From: a virus
Length of the DNA stretch: 38,008 bases
Virus record (IMG/VR): IMGVR_UViG_3300022745_000094
Location: 1-38,008 of that record
Strand: one strand, 5' to 3'
The notes below the pieces were generated by a model. The model was not told the origin of the DNA, searched no databases, and was given only the letters and a program-made list of their open reading frames with translations. Each line of letters opens with the position of its first letter. The stretch's first letter is position 1. A program made the translations under genes and the position numbers. Positions 1 to 7,710 of the stretch are shown here, piece by piece.

Positions 1-672
1 GGCTGACGCCGAATTCGACTTGGAGCAATCTGACCGCGAGGAATCCGGAAAACCAAAACTTCCGGATTGCCCGTACTCCCGGCTGCTGGAGCTTTGGCGC
101 AAGCACCTGCCACACCTTGCCCAGCCACGGGCTTGGGAGGGAAACCGCAGGCAGTCCATGCGAGCCCGATGGCAGCAGGCCGCAAAGCCCAGCGATTACA
201 GCCCCAAGGGCTACAGCACCGAAGCCGAAGGCATCGCTTGGTGGTCCAGCTTCTTCTCCTACATCGCCAACGACACCCGGCTATCGGCCGGATTCGAGTC
301 CAACGGGCGCACCTGGAGGCCAGACCTTGAATGGGTCTGCAACTCCGCCAATTTTCAAAAAATAATTGACGGGAAGTACGAGTCATGAGCTTCAAAAAGC
401 CCGAAAAGGCGGAATCGATCGCAGACGCCATTCCGCACAAATCGGTCAAGCGCTACGCCTGCATCGCAAACAACTGCCCCATGCCCGGCGCGATATTTTC
501 CGGATCTGGCGGCGGAATGTGCGCTTACCACTACGGCACGAATTCTGAGGATTGGGGTCGCATCACCCGAACTCTGCAGGACTGGCAATGCGTTACCGAC
601 GAGATCAATGCCTGCCGAGAGGCGTTCAACAACCCCAGCACCGCGACCCGGCCGGCAGTGCTGGAGGCCATG
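1..672. repeat. Imperfect terminal redundancy, left copy
   Basis: Positions 1-672 repeat at 37337-38008 without indels. I count 15 single-base differences (about 97.8 percent identity). Fourteen are synonymous in the two reading frames crossed; the exception is an Ala/Ser change in the gene beginning at 385. Such a pattern is biological divergence between related phage genomes, not sequencing error. The simplest reading is that the contig closes on itself with two strain variants at the overlap, giving a unit genome of 37,336 bp. Confidence 0.9.
2..388 (+). CDS. Replication initiator, C-terminal fragment (cut by window start)
   Basis: Partial gene, reading frame open from position 2. Its 128 visible residues are identical in protein sequence to the C-terminus of the complete replication initiator at 36717-37724, although six bases differ. 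It is Trp-rich and ends with the residues KYES. It is not a separate truncated gene in the phage: it is the same gene seen again because the contig ends overlap. The next gene starts inside its stop codon (ATGA at 385-388), so the two are translationally coupled. Confidence 0.85.
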   Translation, partial: ADAEFDLEQSDREESGKPKLPDCPYSRLLELWRKHLPHLAQPRAWEGNRRQSMRARWQQAAKPSDYSPKGYSTEAEGIAWWSSFFSYIANDTRLSAGFESNGRTWRPDLEWVCNSANFQKIIDGKYES

Positions 673-855
673 TTCGACTCTGCGTGGAGGCGCCTGCAGC
701 CCTTGGTCGGAAGCTGGTCTGAGGACGTGAAACCACAGCTCACGAAGGGCGGAAAACCCGATAGCTACGGATCTTGGATCCTGCGACTTGAGCGATTTAT
801 CGGAGCTCGGGTTGTCGATTGCATCCGGCACCAGGTCGGAAGGAAAGCGGCATGA
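385..855 (+). CDS. Phage early protein with Cys/His cluster, function unknown
   Basis: 156 residues, no recognised family. Near residues 26-53 there is a Cys/His cluster (a C-x4-C pair, then a C-x2-H after a Gly-rich loop) that could bind zinc. The remainder looks helical and Trp-containing. It overlaps the replication initiator by ATGA and the next gene by ATGA, so it belongs to the replication operon. A role beside the initiator, for example as a loader or accessory factor, is inference from position only. A second copy of its first 96 codons lies at the window end with one amino-acid change. Confidence 0.7.
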   Translation: MSFKKPEKAESIADAIPHKSVKRYACIANNCPMPGAIFSGSGGGMCAYHYGTNSEDWGRITRTLQDWQCVTDEINACREAFNNPSTATRPAVLEAMFDSAWRRLQPLVGSWSEDVKPQLTKGGKPDSYGSWILRLERFIGARVVDCIRHQVGRKAA

Positions 856-1073
856 ATTTCCCAATAAATCCCAACTCGGCCCGTTTTTGTGCGAAAGACC
901 TGCGCATTGCCGAGCAAGACGAGACGCCGCTGAGCCGCTTGGAGGTGCTGCAGGGCCTGCGCGAAGGATCGATTGAACCTGGTCCAGTTGCCAAATCTTT
1001 CGGCTTTTCGTCCGCCCTGGTGCTGCGCCGCAAGGTGATCGAGTTCATCAACTTTGACGAGGTTGCGGCATGA
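852..1073 (+). CDS. Small early protein, possible helix-turn-helix
   Basis: 73 residues from the ATG at 852, which overlaps the upstream stop as ATGA; an in-frame start further upstream would lie deep inside the previous gene and is less likely. The middle contains a pattern (residues about 30-60) compatible with a short helix-turn-helix, ending in a hydrophobic strand. No family recognised. The stop again overlaps the next start (ATGA at 1070-1073). Its place between the initiator block and RusA suggests a DNA-related or regulatory job, which the sequence does not prove. Confidence 0.6.
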   Translation: MNFPINPNSARFCAKDLRIAEQDETPLSRLEVLQGLREGSIEPGPVAKSFGFSSALVLRRKVIEFINFDEVAA

Positions 1074-1534
1074 TCAAACTCATCCTCCCGTACCCGATTT
1101 CGGCCAACCGGTACTGGTCCAGCCGGATCATCAGCAAAGGTGGCCGACCTATGGCGCTGACCTACGTCACATCGGAAGCCAAGGCGTTCAAAGAGCAGGT
1201 GGGCTGGCTGGCAAAGCAGGCCGGCGTGCGCACACCGATCACCGGCCGCGTGGCCATCGATGTGAAGCTCTACCCGCACCGGCCACAGGATTTCGCCACC
1301 CGCATGCGCAAGATGGGCGCAACCTGGGATGACACGGTGCAATGCCTGGACCTGGACAACTGCCACAAGGTGCTTCTGGACGCGATCAAGGGCATCGTGA
1401 TCGAGGACGACAAGTGGGTGCGCCGCATCACGTCCGAGCGCATGGAGCCAGACGAGCACAAGGCCCGCATGGTGGTGACGATCACAGCGCTGTCGGTTGA
1501 ACAGCCCCAGGCCAGTTTGCTGGAGGTCGCGTGA
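1070..1534 (+). CDS. rusA: RusA-family Holliday junction resolvase
   Basis: 154 residues. RusA enzymes are small dimeric nucleases that cut four-way DNA junctions symmetrically, here probably resolving replication and recombination intermediates before packaging. The family core is visible: the N-terminal strand LILPYPISANRYW, the D94-L-D96-N motif, the helix LLDAIKG and an acidic pair D113-D114. These match the three essential aspartates of the family. Length is typical, with a slightly long insert around residues 60-85. It sits in a chain of ATGA-coupled early genes. Family assignment is firm; the biological role is inferred from the family. Confidence 0.93.
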   Translation: MIKLILPYPISANRYWSSRIISKGGRPMALTYVTSEAKAFKEQVGWLAKQAGVRTPITGRVAIDVKLYPHRPQDFATRMRKMGATWDDTVQCLDLDNCHKVLLDAIKGIVIEDDKWVRRITSERMEPDEHKARMVVTITALSVEQPQASLLEVA

Positions 1535-1683
1535 TGCTTTTGCTCAAGCCACGCGGGCGAGGTAACTGGCGCGTCTCCACCATGCACATCGAGGGAGCGC
1601 ACCAGTTGCCGCTGCTCGTTGCCGCTGGACAGACCATCACCATCGGCGGCGTTGTGTTCCGGATCTGTGGGGTAAGGCCATGA
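1534..1683 (+). CDS. Very small early protein (49 aa)
   Basis: A 49-residue frame whose ATG at 1534 overlaps the last base of the rusA stop (TGATG) and whose TGA overlaps the next ATG (ATGA at 1680-1683). Overlaps on both sides are the main evidence that it is translated. The protein has a basic start (LLLKPRGRGNWR) and a hydrophobic, strand-like C-terminus with a GQTITIGG turn, resembling a small beta protein. No family recognised and no function proposed. Confidence 0.6.
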   Translation: MLLLKPRGRGNWRVSTMHIEGAHQLPLLVAAGQTITIGGVVFRICGVRP

Positions 1684-1919
1684 CCCGCGACGACATCATC
1701 CGCCTGACGCGCGAGTCCGGCATGACGTTCATCTTAGGACAGCCGCATGAGAAGGTTGTGGAGCAGCTCAGGCGATTCGCTGAACTGGTGGCGTCTGCCG
1801 AGCGCGAGTCGTGCGCTATTTCGTGCGAAGTCAATGCGGCGAGATGGATTGACGAAAAGCGCAAATGGAATGCCGCCCATGAATGCGCAGCGAACATTCG
1901 TGCAAGGGGCGCCCAATGA
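1680..1919 (+). CDS. Small helical early protein
   Basis: 79 residues, predicted to be mostly helical, opening with MTRDDIIRLTRESG and followed by a charged amphipathic region with two cysteines. This kind of short protein is common among the accessory early genes of betaproteobacterial phages, but I know of no defined function. It is coupled upstream and downstream by 4-base overlaps (ATGA at 1680 and at 1916), so it belongs to the same polycistronic early message. Confidence 0.6.
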   Translation: MTRDDIIRLTRESGMTFILGQPHEKVVEQLRRFAELVASAERESCAISCEVNAARWIDEKRKWNAAHECAANIRARGAQ

Positions 1920-2119
1920 TGCACGCCGCCATCGCAAAACAAGGCCACCGGTACCGCCTGGGCGAGCGCTCAGTCCTGGCGATGCAGTCCGGCCACGTTG
2001 TTCAGGTGCGCCCAATCCAGGTCGATGAGGCTTATCCGCTTGGTCCTTCCATCACCGTCAAAGCAAGCTGGCTGCAGCCCGAGCCAATGAAATATTTCCA
2101 TGGGGAGACGCCGAAGTGA
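1916..2119 (+). CDS. Small basic early protein
   Basis: 67 residues from the ATG at 1916, chosen because it overlaps the upstream TGA; an in-frame start at 1883 would lie well inside the previous gene. The protein begins MMHAAIAKQGHRYRLG and looks like a small beta-rich domain. No family recognised. Its TGA overlaps the GTG of the next gene (GTGA at 2116-2119). Confidence 0.55.
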   Translation: MMHAAIAKQGHRYRLGERSVLAMQSGHVVQVRPIQVDEAYPLGPSITVKASWLQPEPMKYFHGETPK

Positions 2120-2394
2120 GCAACATCATTCAATTCGAGTGCCCAGAGCCGCACGGTACAGGCGAAGCATTTTGTATGGCTTGCAGCGCCAATTGGACCG
2201 CCGTGGCTCCGGTGGGAACTATCGAACTGGAGTGCCCCGAGTGCAAGACCATGAAGGGCCGATTCACTTTCGCCTATGCGCCTCCTACTTCCCACGTGTG
2301 GGAATGTTCGTGCACCAACCAATTGTTTAACGTCAGCCATGACGGCATCTTTTGCCCGAACTGCGGCGTGTACCAGTGCTTTCCAAAGGGTTGA
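2116..2394 (+). CDS. Zinc-ribbon protein
   Basis: 92 residues from a GTG start that overlaps the previous stop. It has several Cys pairs: CMAC near residue 21, CPEC near 41, CSC near 63 and CPNC near 78. This is the arrangement of one or two zinc ribbons. Such proteins in phage early regions may bind nucleic acid or RNA polymerase; a late-gene antiterminator would be an attractive role just upstream of the terminase genes, but no specific Q-family signature is visible. The metal-binding prediction is fairly safe; the role is open. Confidence 0.7.
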   Translation: MSNIIQFECPEPHGTGEAFCMACSANWTAVAPVGTIELECPECKTMKGRFTFAYAPPTSHVWECSCTNQLFNVSHDGIFCPNCGVYQCFPKG

Positions 2395-2395
2395 C

Positions 2396-2617
2396 ATGGT
2401 AGGGAGCAGACCAATCGCCGGATGCACCGGGAAGGTGGCGTTCATCAGCTTCACCAAGGCAGCGGCCACCGCCAAGCGCATGCGCAAGGGAAATCGCGAT
2501 TGCCATGTTGAGCCGTACCACTGCCTACACTGCCAAAAATTTCACGTGGGCGAGAACCGTTCATACCGCAAGCCAAACCCAAAGAAACGCGGCCCAATAG
2601 GCCCAGAACAGGATTAA
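2396..2617 (+). CDS. Small basic protein with Cys pair
   Basis: 73 residues from the ATG at 2396, preceded by an AAGGG ribosome binding site at a suitable distance; a longer in-frame version from 2276 would overlap the zinc-ribbon gene and lacks this site. It is Lys/Arg-rich with a C-x2-C-x3-H motif (residues about 41-49), suggesting a nucleic-acid-binding knuckle. It ends in a Pro/Lys-rich tail. It directly precedes the small terminase gene. Function unknown. Confidence 0.6.
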   Translation: MVGSRPIAGCTGKVAFISFTKAAATAKRMRKGNRDCHVEPYHCLHCQKFHVGENRSYRKPNPKKRGPIGPEQD

Positions 2618-2619
2618 CC

Positions 2620-3021
2620 GTGCCACGAATTACCAGTGAACTATCGCCAAAAGAGGAGCTGTTCGTCGCTGAGTACCTGATCGACAAGAACGGATCAGCA
2701 GCTGCAGTGCGAACGGGATATTCCAAGCGCAGCGCGGCCAAGACCGCATTTGACCTGCTTCGCAAACCGCTGGTGAAGCGCGCCATCGAGAAGGCACTCA
2801 AGGCCCAGATGACCCGTACGCTGATCACCGCTGACCAGGTGCTCAAGGACATCGAGCGGATCGCTGCCAAGGCCGAGGCCGACAAGGAGTTCCACGCGGC
2901 ACTGAAGGGCAAAGAACTACTGGGCAAGCACTACAAGCTGTTCACCGAAAAGCATGAGCATGGCGGAATAGGTGGCGGCCCGGTGGTGCTCCAGGTTTCC
3001 AGCACAGACGAGGCGCTGTGA
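2620..3021 (+). CDS. terS: Terminase small subunit
   Basis: 133 residues from GTG at 2620. The N-terminal region (LSPKEELFVAEYL ... NGSAAAVRTGYS) is the DNA-binding helix-turn-helix of the Terminase_2 family, followed by the long helices that form the oligomeric ring. Its job is to recognise the packaging site and deliver phage DNA to the large subunit. The downstream GTG of the large subunit overlaps its stop (GTGA at 3018-3021), a normal arrangement for this pair. Assignment is supported by both sequence and position. Confidence 0.9.
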   Translation: MPRITSELSPKEELFVAEYLIDKNGSAAAVRTGYSKRSAAKTAFDLLRKPLVKRAIEKALKAQMTRTLITADQVLKDIERIAAKAEADKEFHAALKGKELLGKHYKLFTEKHEHGGIGGGPVVLQVSSTDEAL

Positions 3022-4382
3022 GCGGATTCAATCCAACACCGCGGCAGTCGCTTGCCCAGGGAATCTTGTCCGGCATTGCCACCTGGCTGATGCTGTTCGG
3101 AGGTGGTCGCTCCGGCAAGACTTTCCTGATCATGCGCAACATCGTCATGCGCGCCCTGAAGTCTCCCGGATCGCGCCACCTGGTTGTCCGGTACCGATTC
3201 AAGCATCTGAAGGCGTCGATCATCCTGGACACCTTCCCCAAAGTGATGCGAATCTGTTTCCCCGATGTGCATTACGACCTGAGCAAAACCGACTGGTACG
3301 TGCGGCTGCCAGGCGGCGCTGAAATTTGGTTCGCTGGCCTGGATGATGGCGAGCGCATGGAAAAGATTCTCGGCCTGGAATACGCCACGATCTACATCAA
3401 CGAGGCCTCGCAGGTGACATGGGCCGGCGTGCAGATGTTGCTTACCCGATTGGCGCTGAACGTGATGCAGGTGCTGGAGGGGCGTGATCCGAAACCACTG
3501 AAGCTGCGGTATTACTTCGACTGCAACCCACCCAACAAGGCGCACTGGACGTTCAAGGTGTTCCGCCAAAAGCTTGACCCGGAGACCGGTGAGGCGTTGC
3601 GAGATCCGCAGAACTACGACAGCTTCATAATGAACCCGGCAGACAATGCCGCCAACCTATCGCCGGAATACCTGGCAACGCTGGAGGGTCTGTCAGAGCG
3701 GATGAAGCGCCGGTTCTTGCGCGGTGAGTTCTCGGATGCCACGCCGAACGCCCTGTTCAACGAGTCGACCATTGACACATGGCGCCTGGCAGACGGCGAG
3801 GAACTGCCCCAGTTCGTGCGCATCGTCGTGTCGGTTGACCCGTCCGGCGCCAGCGATGATGAGCAAAACGCAGACAACGACGAGATCGGCATCACGGTCG
3901 ACGCCCTAGGCACCGATGGCCGAGCCTATTTGCTGGAAGACCTGACGGTCAAGGGCGGTCCGAGCACCTGGGGCAGGGTGGCGGTGGAGGCATACATTCG
4001 ACACAAAGCAGATGTTGTGGTGGGTGAAACCAACTTCGGCGGCGGCATGGTCAAGTACGTGGTTCAGGCGGAGGCGGCAAAGGCTGGGGCCCGTGTGCAC
4101 TTCAAGATGGTGACGGCAAGTCGCGGCAAGACCCAGCGCGCAGAACCATTCGAGCCGCTGTACGAGCAGGGCAAGGTGCGTCACGTAGGCTTGTTTCCGA
4201 AGCTGGAGGACGAGTTGTGCGCATTCAGCACCGGCGGCTATACCGGTCCGAAGTCACCAAACCGGGCCGATGCGCACATCTGGGCGCTGGCTGAGTTGTT
4301 CCCGGCCCTGACCAAAGCACCGCCGACACAGGCGCCAGTGGTGGTCCCCATTCCTATGGTCAACCATTACGCGCGCCGATAG
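3018..4382 (+). CDS. terL: Terminase large subunit, packaging ATPase and nuclease
   Basis: 454 residues. It powers DNA translocation into the prohead and cuts the concatemer. Walker A is GGGRSGKT at residues 28-35; the Walker B strand is TIYINE with Glu129. The C-terminal RNase H-like nuclease starts with SVDPSG (Asp274) and ends near Asp418 in RADAHIW. Length and motif order fit the P22/Sf6-type terminase. Together with the P22-like head genes, this suggests headful packaging, which would also explain a circularly permuted, terminally redundant genome; that last step is inference. Confidence 0.95.
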   Translation: MSGFNPTPRQSLAQGILSGIATWLMLFGGGRSGKTFLIMRNIVMRALKSPGSRHLVVRYRFKHLKASIILDTFPKVMRICFPDVHYDLSKTDWYVRLPGGAEIWFAGLDDGERMEKILGLEYATIYINEASQVTWAGVQMLLTRLALNVMQVLEGRDPKPLKLRYYFDCNPPNKAHWTFKVFRQKLDPETGEALRDPQNYDSFIMNPADNAANLSPEYLATLEGLSERMKRRFLRGEFSDATPNALFNESTIDTWRLADGEELPQFVRIVVSVDPSGASDDEQNADNDEIGITVDALGTDGRAYLLEDLTVKGGPSTWGRVAVEAYIRHKADVVVGETNFGGGMVKYVVQAEAAKAGARVHFKMVTASRGKTQRAEPFEPLYEQGKVRHVGLFPKLEDELCAFSTGGYTGPKSPNRADAHIWALAELFPALTKAPPTQAPVVVPIPMVNHYARR

Positions 4383-4395
4383 AATCCACCCCAAC

Positions 4396-4464
4396 GACCG
4401 GCCAGCCCGGTCCGCTGAGTAATCGAGTGCCAGCAGCTCATACGCCCTTACGCAAGGCTATGAC
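4396..4464 (+). promoter_or_regulatory. Structured leader element, copy 1 (before portal)
   Basis: In the 82-base gap before the portal gene a hairpin GACCGG-CCAGC-CCGGTC (4396-4412) is followed by CGCTGAG, nine bases, GCCAGCAGCTCA (4429-4440) and a second imperfect hairpin (4440-4463) ending at the start codon. The same layout is found at 14189-14260, with base changes in the first hairpin that preserve pairing. This suggests an RNA element in the mRNA leader rather than a protein site. Its function is unknown. Confidence 0.55.
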
Positions 4465-6534
4465 ATGGCACAGACAACCGCCGAACGACTTCAGAAAATC
4501 CACACCGACGCCCTGGCGGAATTCGACCGCATCCAGTCGGCAATGCGCAATGAACGCCTGCAGTGTTTGCAGGATCGCAGGTTCTATTCGATTGCCGGCG
4601 CGCAGTGGGAGGGGCCGCTCGGTGACCAGTTCGAAAACAAACCGCGCCTGGAGTTCAACAAGATTCACTTGTCGGTCATTCGCATCATCAACGAATACCG
4701 GAATAACCGGATCACCGTAGATTTCACGCCCAAGGATGGCAGCAGCAATTCCGAGCTGGCCGACACGTGCGACGGTCTGTACCGGGCTGATGAGCAAGAC
4801 TCCGGAGCGCAGGAGGCCTACGACAATGCTTTTGAAGAAGGCGTTGGCGGTGGTTACGGCGCCGCCCGGCTGCGCGCTGAGTATGAGGACGATGAGGATG
4901 ACGACAACGACAAGCAGCGCATCCGAATCGAGCCAATCTTCGACGCCGACTCATGTGTGTTCTGGGATTTGGATGCGAAGCGCCAGGACAAGAGCGATGC
5001 CAAGCGCTGCTACGTCCTGTCGAGCTACACCTACGAAGCCTTCCTGGAGGAGTTTGGCCACGATCCGGCCAGTTGGCCAAAGTCGGTGCACCAGCGCGAA
5101 TTTGACTGGTCCACTCCGAATGTGGTCTACGTCTGCGAGTTGTACAAGATCGAGGAAAAGACGGAACTGATCCACGTCTTCCGTGGACTTGATGATCAAG
5201 AAGTAAAGGTTCCTGACTCAGATCTAAAGGAAGATCCGGACAGGCTCGATACCCTGTTGACCACCGGTTATCGCGAAGTTCGCCAGAAAAAGGTGAAGAC
5301 CAAGCGCGTTCACAAATACATCCTGTCGGGAATGGGCGTCGAAGAAGACTGCGGCCTGTTGCCTGGGAAGTGCATTCCCATCATCCCGTTCTATGCCAAG
5401 CGCTGGTATGTGGACAACGTCGAGCGATGCATGGGGCATGTGCGCCTGGCCAAGGATGCCCAGCGTCTGATGAATTCGCTCTTGTCGTGGCTCACTGAAA
5501 TTGCGGCACGCTTCGACACAGAAAAGCCCATCCTGTCTCCGGAGCAGATCCTGGGCCATGCGCAGATGTGGGCCGAAGACAGCGTGAAGCGTTTCCCCTA
5601 CTTGCTGCTCAACCAGCTTCGCGATGCAGAGGGAAGCCCGGTGCCAGGAAGCGCGACTCCGATGGCATACACCAAGGCTCCAAACGTGCCTCCGGTGATG
5701 GCAGCGCTGGTGCAAATTGCCCAGCAGGCGCTGGATGATCTGCTTGGAAACCAGCAGGCCGGCGAACAGCTGCAGCCCAACCTGAGCGGCAAGGCCGTGG
5801 AAATGATCCAGACCCGCCTGGATATGCAGGCCTACATCTACATGGATAACTTCGCGAAGTTCATGAAGCGCTGCGGCGAGGTTTGGCTATCCATGGCCAA
5901 AGATATCCTGGTCGAAGACGATCGCCAGATGAAGACCATTACGCCCGATGGGGAATTGGACACGGTCACCCTGCGCCAGCCAGTGGTCGATCAGGAAACC
6001 GGCGAGCAGACCTTTGCCAACGACATGAGCCAGGCCAAGTTCGATGTGTGGGTTGACGTTGGCCCCAGCTCCAGCAGCAAGCGCGCGGCCACCGTTCGGG
6101 CCCTGACCGGCATTGCGCAGATCACCACAGATCCGGAGTTGCTGCAGGTGATTACCAGCGCGGCGATCATGAACATGGAAGGGGAAGGACTCCAGGACCT
6201 ACGCGACTTCTGCCGATCAAAGCTGGTGAAGATGGGCGTCACCAAACCGACTGATGAAGAAATGCAGGAACTGCAGCAGGCAGCGGCCAACCAGCCACCA
6301 GACCCGCAGGCCGAATATTTAGCTGCGGCCGCGCGCCAGGCAGACTCTGATGCTGCGCTGGGCCATGCCAAGACCATCGATACTATTGCCGCAGCCAAGC
6401 TCAAAGACGCGACCACTGACAAGACCCTGGCAGACGCCTACGCGGTGATGAATCAGGAGCACGTGGCCAGCATTCAGGCATTAATGAGCATCATGCAAGG
6501 GCAGCAGCAATTGGCAAGCAATTCAATTATTTGA
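4465..6534 (+). CDS. Portal protein, P22 gp1-like
   Basis: 689 residues, close to P22 gp1 in length. The portal is a twelve-subunit ring at the unique capsid vertex through which DNA enters and leaves. The N-terminal region with QWEGPL, LEFNKIHLSVIRIINEYRNN and the following acidic stretch is typical of the P22-type portal family, and the C-terminus is Gln/Ala-rich and helical like the P22 barrel. It follows the terminase pair and precedes scaffold and coat, the P22 order. A structured leader lies immediately upstream. Confidence 0.92.
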   Translation: MAQTTAERLQKIHTDALAEFDRIQSAMRNERLQCLQDRRFYSIAGAQWEGPLGDQFENKPRLEFNKIHLSVIRIINEYRNNRITVDFTPKDGSSNSELADTCDGLYRADEQDSGAQEAYDNAFEEGVGGGYGAARLRAEYEDDEDDDNDKQRIRIEPIFDADSCVFWDLDAKRQDKSDAKRCYVLSSYTYEAFLEEFGHDPASWPKSVHQREFDWSTPNVVYVCELYKIEEKTELIHVFRGLDDQEVKVPDSDLKEDPDRLDTLLTTGYREVRQKKVKTKRVHKYILSGMGVEEDCGLLPGKCIPIIPFYAKRWYVDNVERCMGHVRLAKDAQRLMNSLLSWLTEIAARFDTEKPILSPEQILGHAQMWAEDSVKRFPYLLLNQLRDAEGSPVPGSATPMAYTKAPNVPPVMAALVQIAQQALDDLLGNQQAGEQLQPNLSGKAVEMIQTRLDMQAYIYMDNFAKFMKRCGEVWLSMAKDILVEDDRQMKTITPDGELDTVTLRQPVVDQETGEQTFANDMSQAKFDVWVDVGPSSSSKRAATVRALTGIAQITTDPELLQVITSAAIMNMEGEGLQDLRDFCRSKLVKMGVTKPTDEEMQELQQAAANQPPDPQAEYLAAAARQADSDAALGHAKTIDTIAAAKLKDATTDKTLADAYAVMNQEHVASIQALMSIMQGQQQLASNSII

Positions 6535-6575
6535 AATTGCTCGATGTTGTATATGCAAATTAATTGAATGATAAT
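6522..6575 (+). promoter_or_regulatory. Candidate promoter and AT-rich inverted repeat before scaffold gene
   Basis: The 70-base gap after the portal gene is clearly more AT-rich than its surroundings. It holds a sigma-70-like pair, TTGTAT (6547-6552) and GATAAT (6570-6575), with a 17-base spacer. A 9-base inverted repeat (ATTCAATTA at the end of the portal gene, TAATTGAAT at 6561-6569) spans the same stretch. It could raise scaffold and coat expression above portal level, or the repeat could act as an RNA hairpin. No consensus -35 hexamer, so confidence is modest. Confidence 0.35.
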
Positions 6576-6604
6576 CGCGCCATTCCAACTTCTGCGAAGT
6601 CGCC

Positions 6605-7564
6605 ATGAATCTTGCAACCCAACGTTTGCTGAAGCTGCACAAGCTGTTCAAACCCGCTGACGAGAATGGATCGGACACAGGCGGGTCGGATGCTGGTGGC
6701 GACGGTTTGGACGGCTTGGATTCTGGCGGTGTTGGCGATGATGATGCAGCAGGAGACGGTTCCGGCGGGGAAGATGCAGGCACTTTTGACGGTGCTGGCA
6801 CCGAAGGTGAAGACGACGAAGTGGTTGTCAGCATCGGTGAGGAAGCCCCGGCAGCCGAAGATGAAGAACAAGCGCGTGCACCTGAGTGGGTGCGCGACCT
6901 GCGCAAGCAAAACCGCGAGAAAGACCGCAAGCTGCGCGAGCAAGAGGCTGAAATCCAGCGCCTCAAGGGCAGCTCAGCACCCGCCACTGTGGTGGTTCTC
7001 GGAACCAAGCCAACCCTTGAAAACTGCGACTACAACGAGCAGAAATTCGAGACTGAACTGGAGGCCTGGCACAACCGCAAGCGGGAGCTGGATGACCAGC
7101 AGCGCGCCAAAGAAGATGGTGAGCGAAAGGCCCGCGATGCTTGGCAGGTAAAGCTGAACGACTACAGCAAGGCCAAGACCGCACTGAAGGTCAAGGATTT
7201 TGATGATGCAGAAGACAGCGTGCGCGAGTCGCTTTCCATCACCCAGCAGGGGATCATCCTCAATGGCGCAGAAAACCCGGCAGTCATGATCTATGCCCTG
7301 GGCAAGAACCCAAAGAAGGCCAAGGAACTGGCGGCCATCACCGACCCAGTGAAGTTCACATTCGCAGTCGCAAAACTGGAGACTCAATTGAAAGTTACCC
7401 CCCGCAAGACCGCACCCGTACCAGAACGAACCGTACGCGGCGGAGGTGCTGGAAACTCCGCAGTTGATTCGACTTTGCAAAAGCTCATGGAAGAAGCTGC
7501 CAAGACCGGAGACCGCACAAAAGTTGCTGCTTATCACCGAAACAAGAGTCGCCAAGCGGCTTAA
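6605..7564 (+). CDS. Capsid scaffolding protein
   Basis: 319 residues. The first 100 residues are very acidic and Gly-rich, the middle (about 95-170) is a charged coiled coil, and the C-terminus is basic, as expected for a scaffold whose basic tail docks on coat protein. Sequence identity to P22 gp8 is not obvious to me, so the call rests on composition, size and its position between portal and coat. In this role it would guide coat assembly into proheads and exit before or during packaging. Confidence 0.8.
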   Translation: MNLATQRLLKLHKLFKPADENGSDTGGSDAGGDGLDGLDSGGVGDDDAAGDGSGGEDAGTFDGAGTEGEDDEVVVSIGEEAPAAEDEEQARAPEWVRDLRKQNREKDRKLREQEAEIQRLKGSSAPATVVVLGTKPTLENCDYNEQKFETELEAWHNRKRELDDQQRAKEDGERKARDAWQVKLNDYSKAKTALKVKDFDDAEDSVRESLSITQQGIILNGAENPAVMIYALGKNPKKAKELAAITDPVKFTFAVAKLETQLKVTPRKTAPVPERTVRGGGAGNSAVDSTLQKLMEEAAKTGDRTKVAAYHRNKSRQAA

Positions 7565-7620
7565 GCCGGAAGGCTGGCGCACTTCACGCGCTCGGACTCG
7601 CCCACCGATACATAAAGGGC

Positions 7621-7703
7621 AGTGATTGAGGCCGCCATCAGGCCCTGAACTGATGAGTCAAGAAGCGCAGCAAAGGCTGCATCTATCACTCATTTTTTTG
7701 GAG
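7621..7703 (+). promoter_or_regulatory. Three-way-junction leader with U-run before coat gene
   Basis: The 146-base gap before the coat gene is densely structured. An outer stem AGTGAT (7621-7626) with ATCACT (7685-7690) encloses two hairpins: CATCAG/CTGATG (7636-7641, 7650-7655) and GCAGC/GCTGC (7667-7671, 7676-7680). A run of seven T (7693-7699) and the GGAG ribosome site follow directly. A smaller hairpin AGCC-GGAA-GGCT lies at 7564-7575. The layout could protect the abundant coat mRNA or attenuate transcription. I see no promoter consensus here. Confidence 0.5.
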
Positions 7704-7710
7704 CCTCATC

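Noticed and set aside
7648-7690. Hammerhead ribozyme before the coat gene (CTGATGAG is present)
   Set aside because: After CTGATGA there is no stem II followed by GAAA in the right place and no NUH cleavage site closing stems I and III. The local pairing fits a plain three-way junction better.
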